This document shows, piece after piece, positions 1 to 9,052 of a DNA stretch of 38,144 nucleotides. How positions within the stretch are numbered: position 1 is the stretch's first letter; the number at the start of each line of letters is the position of its first letter. Both the position numbers and the translations under genes were made by a program. Under the pieces are notes generated by a model, which saw only the letters and a list, made by a program, of their open reading frames with translations, was not told the DNA's origin and searched no databases. Origin of the DNA: Balneolaceae bacterium (GTDB lineage Bacteria > Bacteroidota > Rhodothermia > Balneolales > Balneolaceae); the NCBI GenBank assembly GCA_020832225.1, contig JAFIFA010000021.1, positions 1 through 38,144 on the forward strand. Reading direction: 5' to 3'.

Positions 1-2
1 AC

Positions 3-2216
3 TTCTACCGTTTCAACATCGATGTCTATCATCGCCAGACCGGGCAGGTTGAACAGTTTGAAGTGACCGACCCTTACTCCGTGAGTCTGGCAACCGACAG
101 TGAGTACAGCCAGTTTGTTGATCTATCCGGCGACTCCGACCTGAAACCAAATGGTTGGGATGAGCTAATCAAGGAGCTGCCGGTTCATACCGACATCTCG
201 CTCTATGAGGCCCATATGCGTGACTTCAGCGTCATCGATCAAACTGTACCCGAAGCACATCGCGGAACCTACATGGCCTTCACCCACAACGGGGTTAACG
301 GTGCTGACCTTTCAGACGGCATGAGTCACCTGAAGCGGCTCTCCGATGCCGGGCTCACACACCTTCACTTACTGCCAATCAACGACATCGCCTCCATCTG
401 GGAGAGTGAAGAGAAACGGGTTGATCTCCACCACCCATACCGCGAACTCTGCGATAAACTGGAGATTGAAGGACTTAAGGAGAAGTGCGAACAGTATGGC
501 GATACCCCGATTCGGGAAGTGTTTGAAGAGTGGGCCGATGAGGATCCGATCACCCAAAAAATTCAGGATACCTATTATGAAGACTGGCCCGGAGAGCATT
601 TTGCCCGCTACGACGGTTTCAACTGGGGCTATGATCCCTTCCATTTCAACGCACCACAGGGTAGCTACTCCACCGATCCAGACGGAGCACAGCGCATTCT
701 GGAGACCCGTAAAATGGTTCAGTCTCTCTATGAAATAGGCCTCAATATTGTGGTCGATGTGGTCTACAACCACACCCACGCAACCGGTACATCACGCTTT
801 TCGGTTCTCGACAAGGTAGTTCCCGACTACTATCATCGCCTCCACCCCGATACCGGGGAAGTGGAAAACTCCACCTGCTGCCCCAACACAGCGGCTGAGT
901 TTAAGATGATGGAGAAGCTGCTGATCGACTCGATCCTCCTGTGGGCCACTGAGTATAAGATCGACTCCTTCCGGTTTGATCTGATGGGGCACCATCCCAA
1001 ATATGTGATGGAGAATCTTCTTGATGCCATCGCAGAGCTGACAGTGGAAGAGCATGGAGTGGATGGAAAGAATATCTACATCTACGGCGAGGGCTGGAAT
1101 TTCGGTGAGGTTGCCAACAACCGCATCTTTGATCAGGCAACACAGTTTATGACAGGCGGTACCGGAATCGGAAATTTCAACGACCGGATTCGGGATGCCA
1201 TTCGAGGCGGCTTTTTTGCCGGATCTGGCCGTGACCAGGGTTTTGCCAACGGTCGCTACCTCTTCCCGAATGAACATGCCGAGGACCCGGGTGAAGACCG
1301 GCAGACACTGCTCGATCAGGCCGACCGTATCCGGGTGGGAATGACCGGTAATCTGAGCACCTACCCCTACCTGAACCACCTTGGCGACCCTGTGGATGGC
1401 AGTCACGACATGATTGGCTATGCACTGATGCCCCAGGAGTCGGTAAACTACATCGACAAGCATGACAACGAGACGCTCTGGGACAATACGCAGGCGAAAC
1501 TCCCGGCTAATCTCGGTATGGATGAGCGGGTTCGTATTCATATGCTGAGCAACGCCTTTCTTAATTACGGACAGGGAATTCCCTTCTACCAGCTCGGCAG
1601 CGACATCCTCCGATCCAAGTCGATGGACCGCAACAGCTACGATTCCGGCGACTGGTATAACGCCATCGACTTCACCCTCGAAACGCACCTCTGGGGCCAT
1701 GGACTTGCACCGGCCTGGGATAACGAAGATCTCTGGGAAGATCACCGGGAGTTCATGACCAACGAAAATATCAACGTTGAGAAAGGCCATATGGAGCTTG
1801 CGCATGAGCTTTTCCTGGAACAACTGCAGATCCGCTACAGCACACCGCTCTTCAGGCTTCCGGATGCTGAAGCGGTTCACACACGCGTTGGGTACCACAA
1901 CACCGGTCCGGATCAGGAACCGGGCATTATCGCCATGACCATCTCCGACGGTCAGTGCGCCGGCGAGCCGCTCGATGACGAGCTGGATGGAGTTATGGTG
2001 CTTTTCAATTCCGACCTCGAACCCAAGAGCTTTGACGCAGGTATTGAGGGACTTCAACTCCACCCACGCCACCTCGACAGTGCAGACGGGCTACTGCGCG
2101 AAACGGCAATCAGCGGTAGCAGCGTAGAGATCCCACCGCTTACATCGGTGGTTCTTGTCAGAAAGTCTGATGGTGCACAGGGTGATTTTCCTTGCAACCC
2201 GACCAGGCTGCCCTGA
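3..2216 (+). CDS. pulA: Pullulanase-type alpha-1,6-glucosidase (GH13), 5'-partial (frame open to window edge)
   Basis: Frame open from nt 3 (FYRFNIDVYHRQTGQVEQFEVTDPYSVSLATDSEYSQF...); GH13 motifs VVDVVYNHTH, DSFRFDLMGHH, YGEGWNFGE, DKHDNETLWD. The track's GTG at 63 is unlikely to be the true start. Confidence 0.92.
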   Translation, partial: FYRFNIDVYHRQTGQVEQFEVTDPYSVSLATDSEYSQFVDLSGDSDLKPNGWDELIKELPVHTDISLYEAHMRDFSVIDQTVPEAHRGTYMAFTHNGVNGADLSDGMSHLKRLSDAGLTHLHLLPINDIASIWESEEKRVDLHHPYRELCDKLEIEGLKEKCEQYGDTPIREVFEEWADEDPITQKIQDTYYEDWPGEHFARYDGFNWGYDPFHFNAPQGSYSTDPDGAQRILETRKMVQSLYEIGLNIVVDVVYNHTHATGTSRFSVLDKVVPDYYHRLHPDTGEVENSTCCPNTAAEFKMMEKLLIDSILLWATEYKIDSFRFDLMGHHPKYVMENLLDAIAELTVEEHGVDGKNIYIYGEGWNFGEVANNRIFDQATQFMTGGTGIGNFNDRIRDAIRGGFFAGSGRDQGFANGRYLFPNEHAEDPGEDRQTLLDQADRIRVGMTGNLSTYPYLNHLGDPVDGSHDMIGYALMPQESVNYIDKHDNETLWDNTQAKLPANLGMDERVRIHMLSNAFLNYGQGIPFYQLGSDILRSKSMDRNSYDSGDWYNAIDFTLETHLWGHGLAPAWDNEDLWEDHREFMTNENINVEKGHMELAHELFLEQLQIRYSTPLFRLPDAEAVHTRVGYHNTGPDQEPGIIAMTISDGQCAGEPLDDELDGVMVLFNSDLEPKSFDAGIEGLQLHPRHLDSADGLLRETAISGSSVEIPPLTSVVLVRKSDGAQGDFPCNPTRLP

Positions 2217-2232
2217 GATTAATAGCTTTTCC

Positions 2233-2268
2233 AAACCTGACTGCGTAAAAAGCACAGTCAGGTTTTTT
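2233..2268 (+). terminator. Rho-independent terminator after pullulanase
   Basis: AACCTGACTG...CAGTCAGGTT stem (2234-2243 / 2255-2264) followed by a T-run. Confidence 0.8.
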
Positions 2269-2282
2269 GTTGAGTGGGAGCC

Positions 2283-2432
2283 GTGCTTATTTTGGCCATA
2301 TTTGAAAATCAGCAGGAAATAAACCGCAAGGTACTGGCACGATTCAGTGATGTCTCAGATAAACAGTTTTCAAACCTGATCTCAAACAGAGACAGAATTA
2401 GAAAATATCTGCGATCAACCATTTCCTTTTGA
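2283..2432 (+). CDS. Possible 49-aa small ORF (GTG start), unknown
   Basis: VLILAIFENQQEINRKVLARFSDVSDKQFSNLISNRDRIRKYLRSTISF*; non-ATG start, just after the terminator; protein-like composition only. Confidence 0.2.
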   Translation: MLILAIFENQQEINRKVLARFSDVSDKQFSNLISNRDRIRKYLRSTISF

Positions 2433-2540
2433 GTACCCACTTTCGGTTTGACCGTCATGAAATTTTTCGGCAGAACGATCCACCCATTCCTCCTTGTTAT
2501 TTCAACACATATCTAACTGCAATAAAACAAGGAGAACATT

Positions 2541-3125
2541 ATGGGAGCAAAGAGAATTCTGATGATCGTAGGTGATTACGGCGAAGATCTGGAGATCATG
2601 GTGCCGTTTCAGGCGCTTCAGATGGTGGGGCATGAAGTGCATGCGGTCTGTCCCGATAAGAAAAAGGGAGATCACTACCCGACTGCCGTTCACGATTTTG
2701 TGGGAGATCAGACCTACAAAGAGACAACCGGGCACAACTTTACACTGACCCACAATTTTGACAAGATCAAGCCGAAAGATTACGACGCACTGGTTGTTCC
2801 GGGTGGACGTGCTCCGGAGTATCTTAGGCTAAACAAGGAGGTAATCAAGATGGTGAGGCACTTTATTGATGAGGATAAGCCGATCGCCGCTATCTGCCAC
2901 GGTCTGCAGATACTTGCAGCAGCAGGAGGAATCGAAGGGAAAAAACTGACCGCCTACCCCGCTTGCGGACCCGAGATGAAGCTTGCCGGTGCCGACTATA
3001 AAGATGTACCACCAACAGAGGCCGTGCGAGATGGAAATCTGGTAACTTCACCAGCATGGCCGGGACATCAGAAATGGCTCACTGAGTTTCTGGATGTGCT
3101 CGGCACAAAAATCAGTCACAACTGA
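2541..3125 (+). CDS. DJ-1/PfpI family protein
   Basis: [26 protein letters not shown]..., [14 protein letters not shown], nucleophile-elbow [22 protein letters not shown] upstream. Confidence 0.93.
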   Translation: MGAKRILMIVGDYGEDLEIMVPFQALQMVGHEVHAVCPDKKKGDHYPTAVHDFVGDQTYKETTGHNFTLTHNFDKIKPKDYDALVVPGGRAPEYLRLNKEVIKMVRHFIDEDKPIAAICHGLQILAAAGGIEGKKLTAYPACGPEMKLAGADYKDVPPTEAVRDGNLVTSPAWPGHQKWLTEFLDVLGTKISHN

Positions 3126-3152
3126 CGGGCGATATAAACCGTTCAGAATTTA

Positions 3153-3185
3153 AAAAGCCTCCCACTCAACCGGGAGGTTTTCTTT
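3153..3185 (+). terminator. Rho-independent terminator
   Basis: AAGCCTCCC-actcaac-CGGGAGGTTTTCTTTTT. Confidence 0.7.
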
Positions 3186-3235
3186 TTGAAAATTCCCCCA
3201 CTACTACTCTCTGCCACTCACCCACTCTCAAAGAT

Positions 3236-5614
3236 TCACCCACCCAACGTATTAAATCTCCAGATAAAGTTCAGCCTTACAGAACGGGTTCTCCACCTTC
3301 GCTCCCGTTCGCTGTAGAAATTGGGCTCATCTACAATGTTGGTACGTCCACGGGTATTGAACAGATCAAACCCACTTAGCGAAAGTGTTGCATCGCCATC
3401 AAAGAGCTGTTGGGAGAGAGTAAGGTTCATCCCCTGTGACGAAGTATTTCGTCCCTGAGTTGTTGTCCGGGGGCTACTGTAGAAGTAGGTAGTCTGCAGG
3501 TTTAGTCCCTCAGTCACCTCCATCTGAAATCTCAACCGGCCAAAAAATGCTTCTGTTGAACGCTCAAAAACCTCGCCCAGATAGGTGCCATCGGTTTCTG
3601 AGAAAAAGTAGTTGCCGCTTGCCCGAAAATTCACAAGCCCAAATAGGCGCTGACTCAGCGCAAGCTCGGTTCCCCAGTTGCTCTGTGTGGAGAGATTAAC
3701 CGGAAAACGGCGGCTTACACCTTGTGAATCGAGATCGGTGATTCGCTCTACCACACCGGTACGGTACCGGTGATAGACGCTGCTTGAAATCGATCCGCTC
3801 TCCCATAGCCTCAGATAGCTGAGCTCATAGGAATTTGAATAGACCGGCTCCAATTCCGGGTTGCCCGTGAAGATATCCCTGGAGTCGCGGAAGTTGGAAA
3901 AGGGAAGAATATTGCGGAATCTCGGTCGCGACAATCTCCTGCTATAGCTGGCCTGAATCGAGTTTCTGTCGTTGAACTCATAATTGGTAAAGAGGCTGGG
4001 GAAGAGATCCAGGTAGTTTTGAGTGTTTCTCTCACCGGTCTCCGTCAGTTCAGTTTCAATACTGCTCTGTTCCAGCCTCAGACCACCCTGAACTGAAAAC
4101 TGTCCAAACTGTGATGAGAGAATAGCGTAAGCCGCATTGATATTTCGTGAGTAGTTAAAATCATCATTGAACCCTTCAAACGGCCGCCACTCTCCATCAA
4201 TCCTCTCCTCAACACGATAGATATTATCAACCCAGCGAAACGAGGACCGGGCACCAAGCTCCATTTCAGCACGTCCACCAAGCAGCCTTGTGTAGTCAAC
4301 CTGCATCAATATGTTGGTGATCTCTTCGCTGTTGTCCGTGCGTTGACGCGCAATATCCTCTCCCGTAAGCCGATTGAATTCTCTGAGGTCTGACGCCTCC
4401 GATTGTGGCTGATAATCGATCTTGAAATCAGCCGTGAGTTCCTGATCCCTGCTCCCGCCGATATCGAAATTATAGGCTAAGTCAAATTCTATGTTGGTTC
4501 GGTCTTCATCCTCAAGGTCCTCTCGGAAAATTTCACGAAGCAGATTTCCACTCAAATCCATATCCCTGTAAAAGGTATCTGTAGAGTTATCCCGCGACCG
4601 CAATCTGAAAAAAGCGGAGGGCGTAAGCGTCTGCCTCTCTGATACAAAAAACTCAGCGCCCATACGGATATCTCCTCTCAGCTCCTGACGTATCCGGTCC
4701 TGATTTTGCGTGTACATGTAGGAGGTGTCGGGCGACTGAAACTGCTGAAAGCGGTTTGTCTCGGAGGGACGATCGCGGTAGCGCACTCCGATGTTGGCAA
4801 AATAGTTAGCCGAATTGGTCATCGTATTCAAATTGGTCGAGAGCCTGTGATCACCGGGAATACCGGTTCGCGCCACAACCGATCCATTCAATCCCGCAGC
4901 GCGATTTCGTTTCAGCACAATGTTGATCACTCCTGCATCTCCCTCCGCTTCATACCGGGCCGAAGGGTTGGTAATCACCTCCACACGTTCGATGCTCTCA
5001 GAGGGGATAGAAGCTAGTGCCTCCGTACCACTGCTCAGCAGGGCTGATGGCCGGCCATTGATCAGCACCCGCACATTTTCGCTTCCCCGCAGGCTGATGT
5101 TTCCTTCAATATCAGATTCCACCGAAGGAATCGTCTCCAGCATATCGAGAGCCGATCCGCCCATCGCTTCCACTTCTGCATCTGCGCGGTAAATTCTACG
5201 GTCGAATCGCATCTCTACAGCTGCTGCCTGAGATTCGACAACCACTTCATCCAGCTCCTGCCGCTCTTCATCCATGCGGATTTCGCCCATATCGTAGAGC
5301 TCACCATCATCGATCTCAACCTTGTCATCGTGGGTTCGAAAAGAGACATATGAAATGACGATGCGATAATTTCCGGGATCGAGCTCAATCATGAACTCAC
5401 CATCCGGTGAGGTATTTGTTCCTGTAACCATCTCTTCCGAATCGTCAAAAACAGAAACTGTAGCGCCGGGTATTGGATTGCCCGTATGGTTCAGCACAAC
5501 ACCCTCAAGCCCTGTTAATCGATCAACAGGATCTGCCTCAGCCACTTGCAGAGATACAAGTAGTAATAAAAAAGGAATTATAAGCGTAAGTCTAGTCAGT
5601 ATCTGTCTTTCCAT
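3236..5614 (-). CDS. TonB-dependent receptor / outer-membrane beta-barrel protein with carboxypeptidase-regulatory-like N-terminal domain
   Basis: Signal peptide, LEGVVLNHTGNPIPGATVSVFD... CarboxypepD_reg-like repeat, plug-like ALDMLETIPSVESDIEGNISLRGSENVRVLINGRPSALL, ESIERVEVITNPSARYEAEGDAGVINIVLK, C-terminal barrel. Confidence 0.93.
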   Translation of the reverse strand: MERQILTRLTLIIPFLLLLVSLQVAEADPVDRLTGLEGVVLNHTGNPIPGATVSVFDDSEEMVTGTNTSPDGEFMIELDPGNYRIVISYVSFRTHDDKVEIDDGELYDMGEIRMDEERQELDEVVVESQAAAVEMRFDRRIYRADAEVEAMGGSALDMLETIPSVESDIEGNISLRGSENVRVLINGRPSALLSSGTEALASIPSESIERVEVITNPSARYEAEGDAGVINIVLKRNRAAGLNGSVVARTGIPGDHRLSTNLNTMTNSANYFANIGVRYRDRPSETNRFQQFQSPDTSYMYTQNQDRIRQELRGDIRMGAEFFVSERQTLTPSAFFRLRSRDNSTDTFYRDMDLSGNLLREIFREDLEDEDRTNIEFDLAYNFDIGGSRDQELTADFKIDYQPQSEASDLREFNRLTGEDIARQRTDNSEEITNILMQVDYTRLLGGRAEMELGARSSFRWVDNIYRVEERIDGEWRPFEGFNDDFNYSRNINAAYAILSSQFGQFSVQGGLRLEQSSIETELTETGERNTQNYLDLFPSLFTNYEFNDRNSIQASYSRRLSRPRFRNILPFSNFRDSRDIFTGNPELEPVYSNSYELSYLRLWESGSISSSVYHRYRTGVVERITDLDSQGVSRRFPVNLSTQSNWGTELALSQRLFGLVNFRASGNYFFSETDGTYLGEVFERSTEAFFGRLRFQMEVTEGLNLQTTYFYSSPRTTTQGRNTSSQGMNLTLSQQLFDGDATLSLSGFDLFNTRGRTNIVDEPNFYSERERRWRTRSVRLNFIWRFNTLGG

Positions 5615-5696
5615 AGTTCAATAACTACAAAAACTATGTGCAGACTTCTCCCAAACAGCGGAGAATTTTCCTGAGTCGACAATGTTTTACATTAAA

Positions 5697-5852
5697 CTAC
5701 CTGTATTTATCTGACTGAATCGACTTTTTATTCCTTCGGCAGCGCTCACTGCAGTACTTCACATTTTCCCAATCTCTCTCCCACTTTTTCCTCCACGTAA
5801 ACGGAAGTCCACATACCGGACAGACCTTTTCCGGAAGATTTTTCTTTGACAT
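5697..5852 (-). CDS. DUF2256 domain-containing mini-protein (51 aa), below ORF-track length cutoff
   Basis: Manual reverse-strand translation: [51 protein letters not shown]; paired CPVC and CSERC zinc-ribbon-like motifs with W-rich linker. Confidence 0.88.
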   Translation of the reverse strand: MSKKNLPEKVCPVCGLPFTWRKKWERDWENVKYCSERCRRNKKSIQSDKYR

Positions 5853-5903
5853 AAAACCTCAGAGTCTGCTTTGTGAATGTTGATTAGGTAGTTGGTCTGG
5901 GTT

Positions 5904-6959
5904 TCAGCTAATAAAGCCTTTCTTAACCAGAAGCTCAGCATTTAGAATAGCGCCGCCGGCCGCGCCGCGAACCGTATTATGCGCCATTGCGACATAGGTG
6001 ATATCGAGCACGTTGGCATTTCTGACGCGGCCTACCGCAGTCTGCATTCCCTGTTCGCTATCAGCGTGCAGTCTTGGCTGCGGATAACGCTCATCGTCGT
6101 GAACCTTGATCGGCTTGGGTGGTGCTGAAGGAAGACCCAGATCCGCAATCGGACTCTCCCAGTCACGCATCAGTTTTTCCGCTTCCGCTGCATCCGCACT
6201 CTTTTCAAAACCGACGGTAACAGTAAGCAGGTGTCCGTTGATGACAGGCACCCTGGTAGCTGTAGCCTGAACCGGGAAATCGGTATGGATCAACTTGCCA
6301 TCTTTCAGTTCGGCCAGGAGTTTCAACGGCTCCTCATGAATTTTTGACTCTTCGCCGCCAATCAGCGGAATCACATTACCCAGAATATCGAGGCTGGGCA
6401 CACCCGGATAGCCGGCACCGGAGATCGCCTGCATTGAGGTCAGGATCACCGATTTAATGCCAAACGCTTCATGCAGTGGCTTCAAGGTCGTTACAAGCGG
6501 CACCACCACACAGTTCGGATTGGTCACGATCCATCCCGATCCATCCTTGGTAAAATTCTGCTCGCGGATCAGCTCAATATGATCCGGATTCACTTCCGGA
6601 ATAAGCAGCGGCACGGTTGGATCGGTGCGGAAATTCTTCGCGTTGCTGATCACCGGAATACCGGCCTTAGCAAACTCACCCTCAATCTCAGTGGCCACGG
6701 ATGAGTCGAGTCCCGAAAAGACAAAATCGACATCCTTAAACTCTTCAGCTTTGCAAGAGCGAACTTTCATTCCCGCAGCCAGTTCAGGCATCGGCGTGCT
6801 CTCAATCCAGTTCGCCGCCTCACGGTACGATTTACCGGCAGAGCGCTCAGAGGCCCCAAGAGCTTTTACGGTGAACCATGGGTGGTTTTCAAGAAGTCGG
6901 ATAAATTTCTGTCCTACAGCGCCTGTTGCGCCGAGAACACCTGCGTTGTAGCTGGGCAT
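5904..6959 (-). CDS. asd: Aspartate-semialdehyde dehydrogenase
   Basis: MPSYNAGVLGATGAVGQKFIRLLENHPWFTVKALGASERSAGKSY; catalytic VTNPNCVVVPLVTTLKPL; QAISGAGYPGVPSLDI. Confidence 0.95.
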   Translation of the reverse strand: MPSYNAGVLGATGAVGQKFIRLLENHPWFTVKALGASERSAGKSYREAANWIESTPMPELAAGMKVRSCKAEEFKDVDFVFSGLDSSVATEIEGEFAKAGIPVISNAKNFRTDPTVPLLIPEVNPDHIELIREQNFTKDGSGWIVTNPNCVVVPLVTTLKPLHEAFGIKSVILTSMQAISGAGYPGVPSLDILGNVIPLIGGEESKIHEEPLKLLAELKDGKLIHTDFPVQATATRVPVINGHLLTVTVGFEKSADAAEAEKLMRDWESPIADLGLPSAPPKPIKVHDDERYPQPRLHADSEQGMQTAVGRVRNANVLDITYVAMAHNTVRGAAGGAILNAELLVKKGFIS

Positions 6960-7094
6960 TGGTCAGTTCTGTTTTTTTGAGTCAAAATAGATCGCTTTCG
7001 TGCAGCCGGTCCGAATTTGGAGACCAAAAAACTGCAAGTCTCCAAAATAACAAATGATCGGTACAAACGATTCATCAAAGGGCAGATTTTTCCT

Positions 7095-7102
7095 TATCTT
7101 TG
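7095..7102 (+). promoter_or_regulatory. Candidate Bacteroidota-type -7 element (TAnnTTTG) for glycyl-tRNA synthetase
   Basis: TATCTTTG 62 nt upstream of the proposed ATG at 7164; no clear -33 TTG seen. Confidence 0.4.
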
Positions 7103-7163
7103 TCCCCTTCAAAACGCTGAATCGATAATCACACCCATTGGTGTGGCAATTACAAATCAGGAT

Positions 7164-8621
7164 ATGCCCGAAAAGAATTTAGACAGCCTCGACAGCATCG
7201 TATCACTCTCGAAAGCGCGTGGATTTATATTTCAATCTTCAGAAGTATATGGCGGCTTAGCCGCGGTTTACGACTATGGCCCGCTTGGTGTTGAGCTCAA
7301 ACGAAACATTCAGTCGGAATGGTGGAAGGCGATGACCCAGGCCAACGACAATATCGTGGGCGTGGATGCAGCCATCTTTATGCACCCAAAAGTGTGGGAA
7401 GCAAGTGGCCACGTGGAGGGCTTCAACGATCCGATGATCGACGACAAGCAGTCGAAAAAGCGATATCGGGCCGATATGCTCATTGAACAGCACATCCTCA
7501 AAATCCGCAACAAGGGCGATGAAGAGAAAGCGGATGAGCTGCAGGAACTGCTCGACACGACCGGAACAAGGGAGGGCCTCTGTGAAGACCTGAAACAGAT
7601 CATCATGGACGAAGAGATCAAGGCGCCGGAATCGGGCGCTTTCGACTGGACCGATGTGCGCCAGTTCAACCTGATGTTCAAGACCAACTACGGCGCAGTC
7701 GCATCGGATGACGACGACGGCATCTACCTTCGGCCGGAGACAGCGCAGGGTATCTTCGTTAACTACAAAAATGTGCTCGATACAGCCCGTGTGCAGGTGC
7801 CGTTTGGCATAGCTCAGATTGGAAAAGCGTTCCGTAATGAGGTGGTTGCCCGGCAGTTTGTATTCCGCATGAGGGAGTTCGAACAGATGGAGATGCAGTA
7901 CTTTGTGGAGCCGGACACTGACGCAGAGAGCTACGACCGCTGGCTGAAAGATCGTATGCAGTGGCACAAAAACCTCGGAATCCGTGAAGAGAACCTCCGT
8001 GCGCAAGATCATCCGCAGGATAAACTGGCCCACTATGCCCGTGCAGCAGCCGATATCCAGTACAAATACCCGATTGGCTGGCAGGAGGTGGAGGGAATCC
8101 ATAACCGGACCGACTTCGACCTTTCACGTCACCAGGAGTACTCCGGCAAGAAATTTGAATACTACGATCAGAAACAGCAGAAGCGCTACATCCCCTATGT
8201 GATTGAGACCTCCATCGGGCTCGACCGCTGTACGCTGATGGTTCTGTGCGACGCCTATCGCGAAGAAGAAGTAGATGGCGACACCCGAACGGTTCTCAAA
8301 ATGCACCCGAAACTGGCTCCGACCAAAGTGGGGATCTTTCCGCTGATCAAAAAGCCGGAACTACAGGAGCTGGCCCACAAGATTGAAGCAGACCTCAAAG
8401 AGGATTATAAGGTTCTCTATGACGAGTCGGGCTCTATCGGTAAACGATACCGCCGGCAGGATGAGGCGGGAACGCCATTCTGCGTCACGGTTGATTTTGA
8501 CGGACTCGAGGATAACACCGTCACAATTCGCTACCGCGACGACATGAAGCAGGAGCGTGTATCTGTGGAGAATCTGGACCGTGTGATCCGCGACGGAATC
8601 AAATCGTGGAAACCCGCCTGA
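7164..8621 (+). CDS. glyQS: Glycine--tRNA ligase (class II, dimeric type); start refined from 7017
   Basis: MPEKNLDSLDSIVSLSKARGFIFQSSEVYGGLAAVYDYGPLGVELKRNIQSEWW; RPETAQGIFVNYKNVL; FRNEVVARQFVFRMREFEQMEMQYF; the 49 extra residues at the 7017 start look like 5'UTR. Confidence 0.95.
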   Translation: MPEKNLDSLDSIVSLSKARGFIFQSSEVYGGLAAVYDYGPLGVELKRNIQSEWWKAMTQANDNIVGVDAAIFMHPKVWEASGHVEGFNDPMIDDKQSKKRYRADMLIEQHILKIRNKGDEEKADELQELLDTTGTREGLCEDLKQIIMDEEIKAPESGAFDWTDVRQFNLMFKTNYGAVASDDDDGIYLRPETAQGIFVNYKNVLDTARVQVPFGIAQIGKAFRNEVVARQFVFRMREFEQMEMQYFVEPDTDAESYDRWLKDRMQWHKNLGIREENLRAQDHPQDKLAHYARAAADIQYKYPIGWQEVEGIHNRTDFDLSRHQEYSGKKFEYYDQKQQKRYIPYVIETSIGLDRCTLMVLCDAYREEEVDGDTRTVLKMHPKLAPTKVGIFPLIKKPELQELAHKIEADLKEDYKVLYDESGSIGKRYRRQDEAGTPFCVTVDFDGLEDNTVTIRYRDDMKQERVSVENLDRVIRDGIKSWKPA

Positions 8622-8647
8622 TTCTTCTACAGGTAACAGATTCGTAA

Positions 8648-8836
8648 ATGCTTATTGTTTATAAGACGGGAACACCTCCCGAGTGGGTCGGGACGTCGCT
8701 ATGCTCCGCCTCCCGGCTTACGCCGTACTCCCCTCCCCGACGGTTCGGGGCAGGCCAAGGGCAGATATATTCTGTCGCCTACTCAATGGACTTGCCCTGC
8801 TCTTCTACGTTTAAACTTCGAAGAGTAGACATTTGG
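8648..8836. repeat. Intergenic palindrome-rich repeat, copy A
   Basis: Shares exact 26-mer CCTCCCGGCTTACGCCGTACTCCCCT (8709-8734) with copy B (8900-8925), plus similar heads (ACAGATTCG-AAATGCTT-TTGTT) and tails (TTCTGTCRCCTACTSAATRG...TTGCCC). Contains CCCCGACGGTTCGGGG hairpin 8735-8750. Confidence 0.75.
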
Positions 8837-8989
8837 GCAAAATTAGTGGCTACCGGTGACAGATTCGAAAATGCTTCTTGTTCACAAGAGGGGAACACCC
8901 CTCCCGGCTTACGCCGTACTCCCCTAAAGGGGAGACTTGTTCTGTCACCTACTGAATAGTGTTGCCCGTTTTTTGCAAAATTAGTGGCT
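8837..8989. repeat. Intergenic palindrome-rich repeat, copy B, bounded by 15-bp direct repeats
   Basis: GCAAAATTAGTGGCT at 8837-8851 and 8975-8989; same 26-mer as copy A; CTCCCCTAAAGGGGAG palindrome. Confidence 0.75.
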
Positions 8990-9008
8990 CAGAGTGATAA
9001 GATATTCA

Positions 9009-9043
9009 GAGGCGATGGGCTAATGCTCCTCGCCTCTTTTTTT
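9009..9043 (+). terminator. Rho-independent terminator
   Basis: GAGGCGA...TCGCCTC stem followed by TTTTTTT. Confidence 0.75.
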
Positions 9044-9052
9044 ACCCCGGAA

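Noticed and set aside
792-2072. 426-aa reverse-strand ORF antisense to pullulanase
   Set aside because: Shadow ORF in a high-confidence GH13 gene; no recognisable domains, composition consistent with antisense of biased codons.
5759-5941. 60-aa reverse ORF near asd 3' end
   Set aside because: Out of frame with the convincing DUF2256 ORF and overlapping asd; spurious.
7257-8102. 281-aa reverse-strand ORF antisense to glycyl-tRNA synthetase
   Set aside because: Opposite strand of a clear housekeeping gene; no coherent family signature.
8648-8959. 103-aa ORF and similar short ORFs within palindromic repeats (also 27905-28093)
   Set aside because: Translation runs through hairpin repeats and lacks protein-like conservation; better explained as non-coding repeat DNA.
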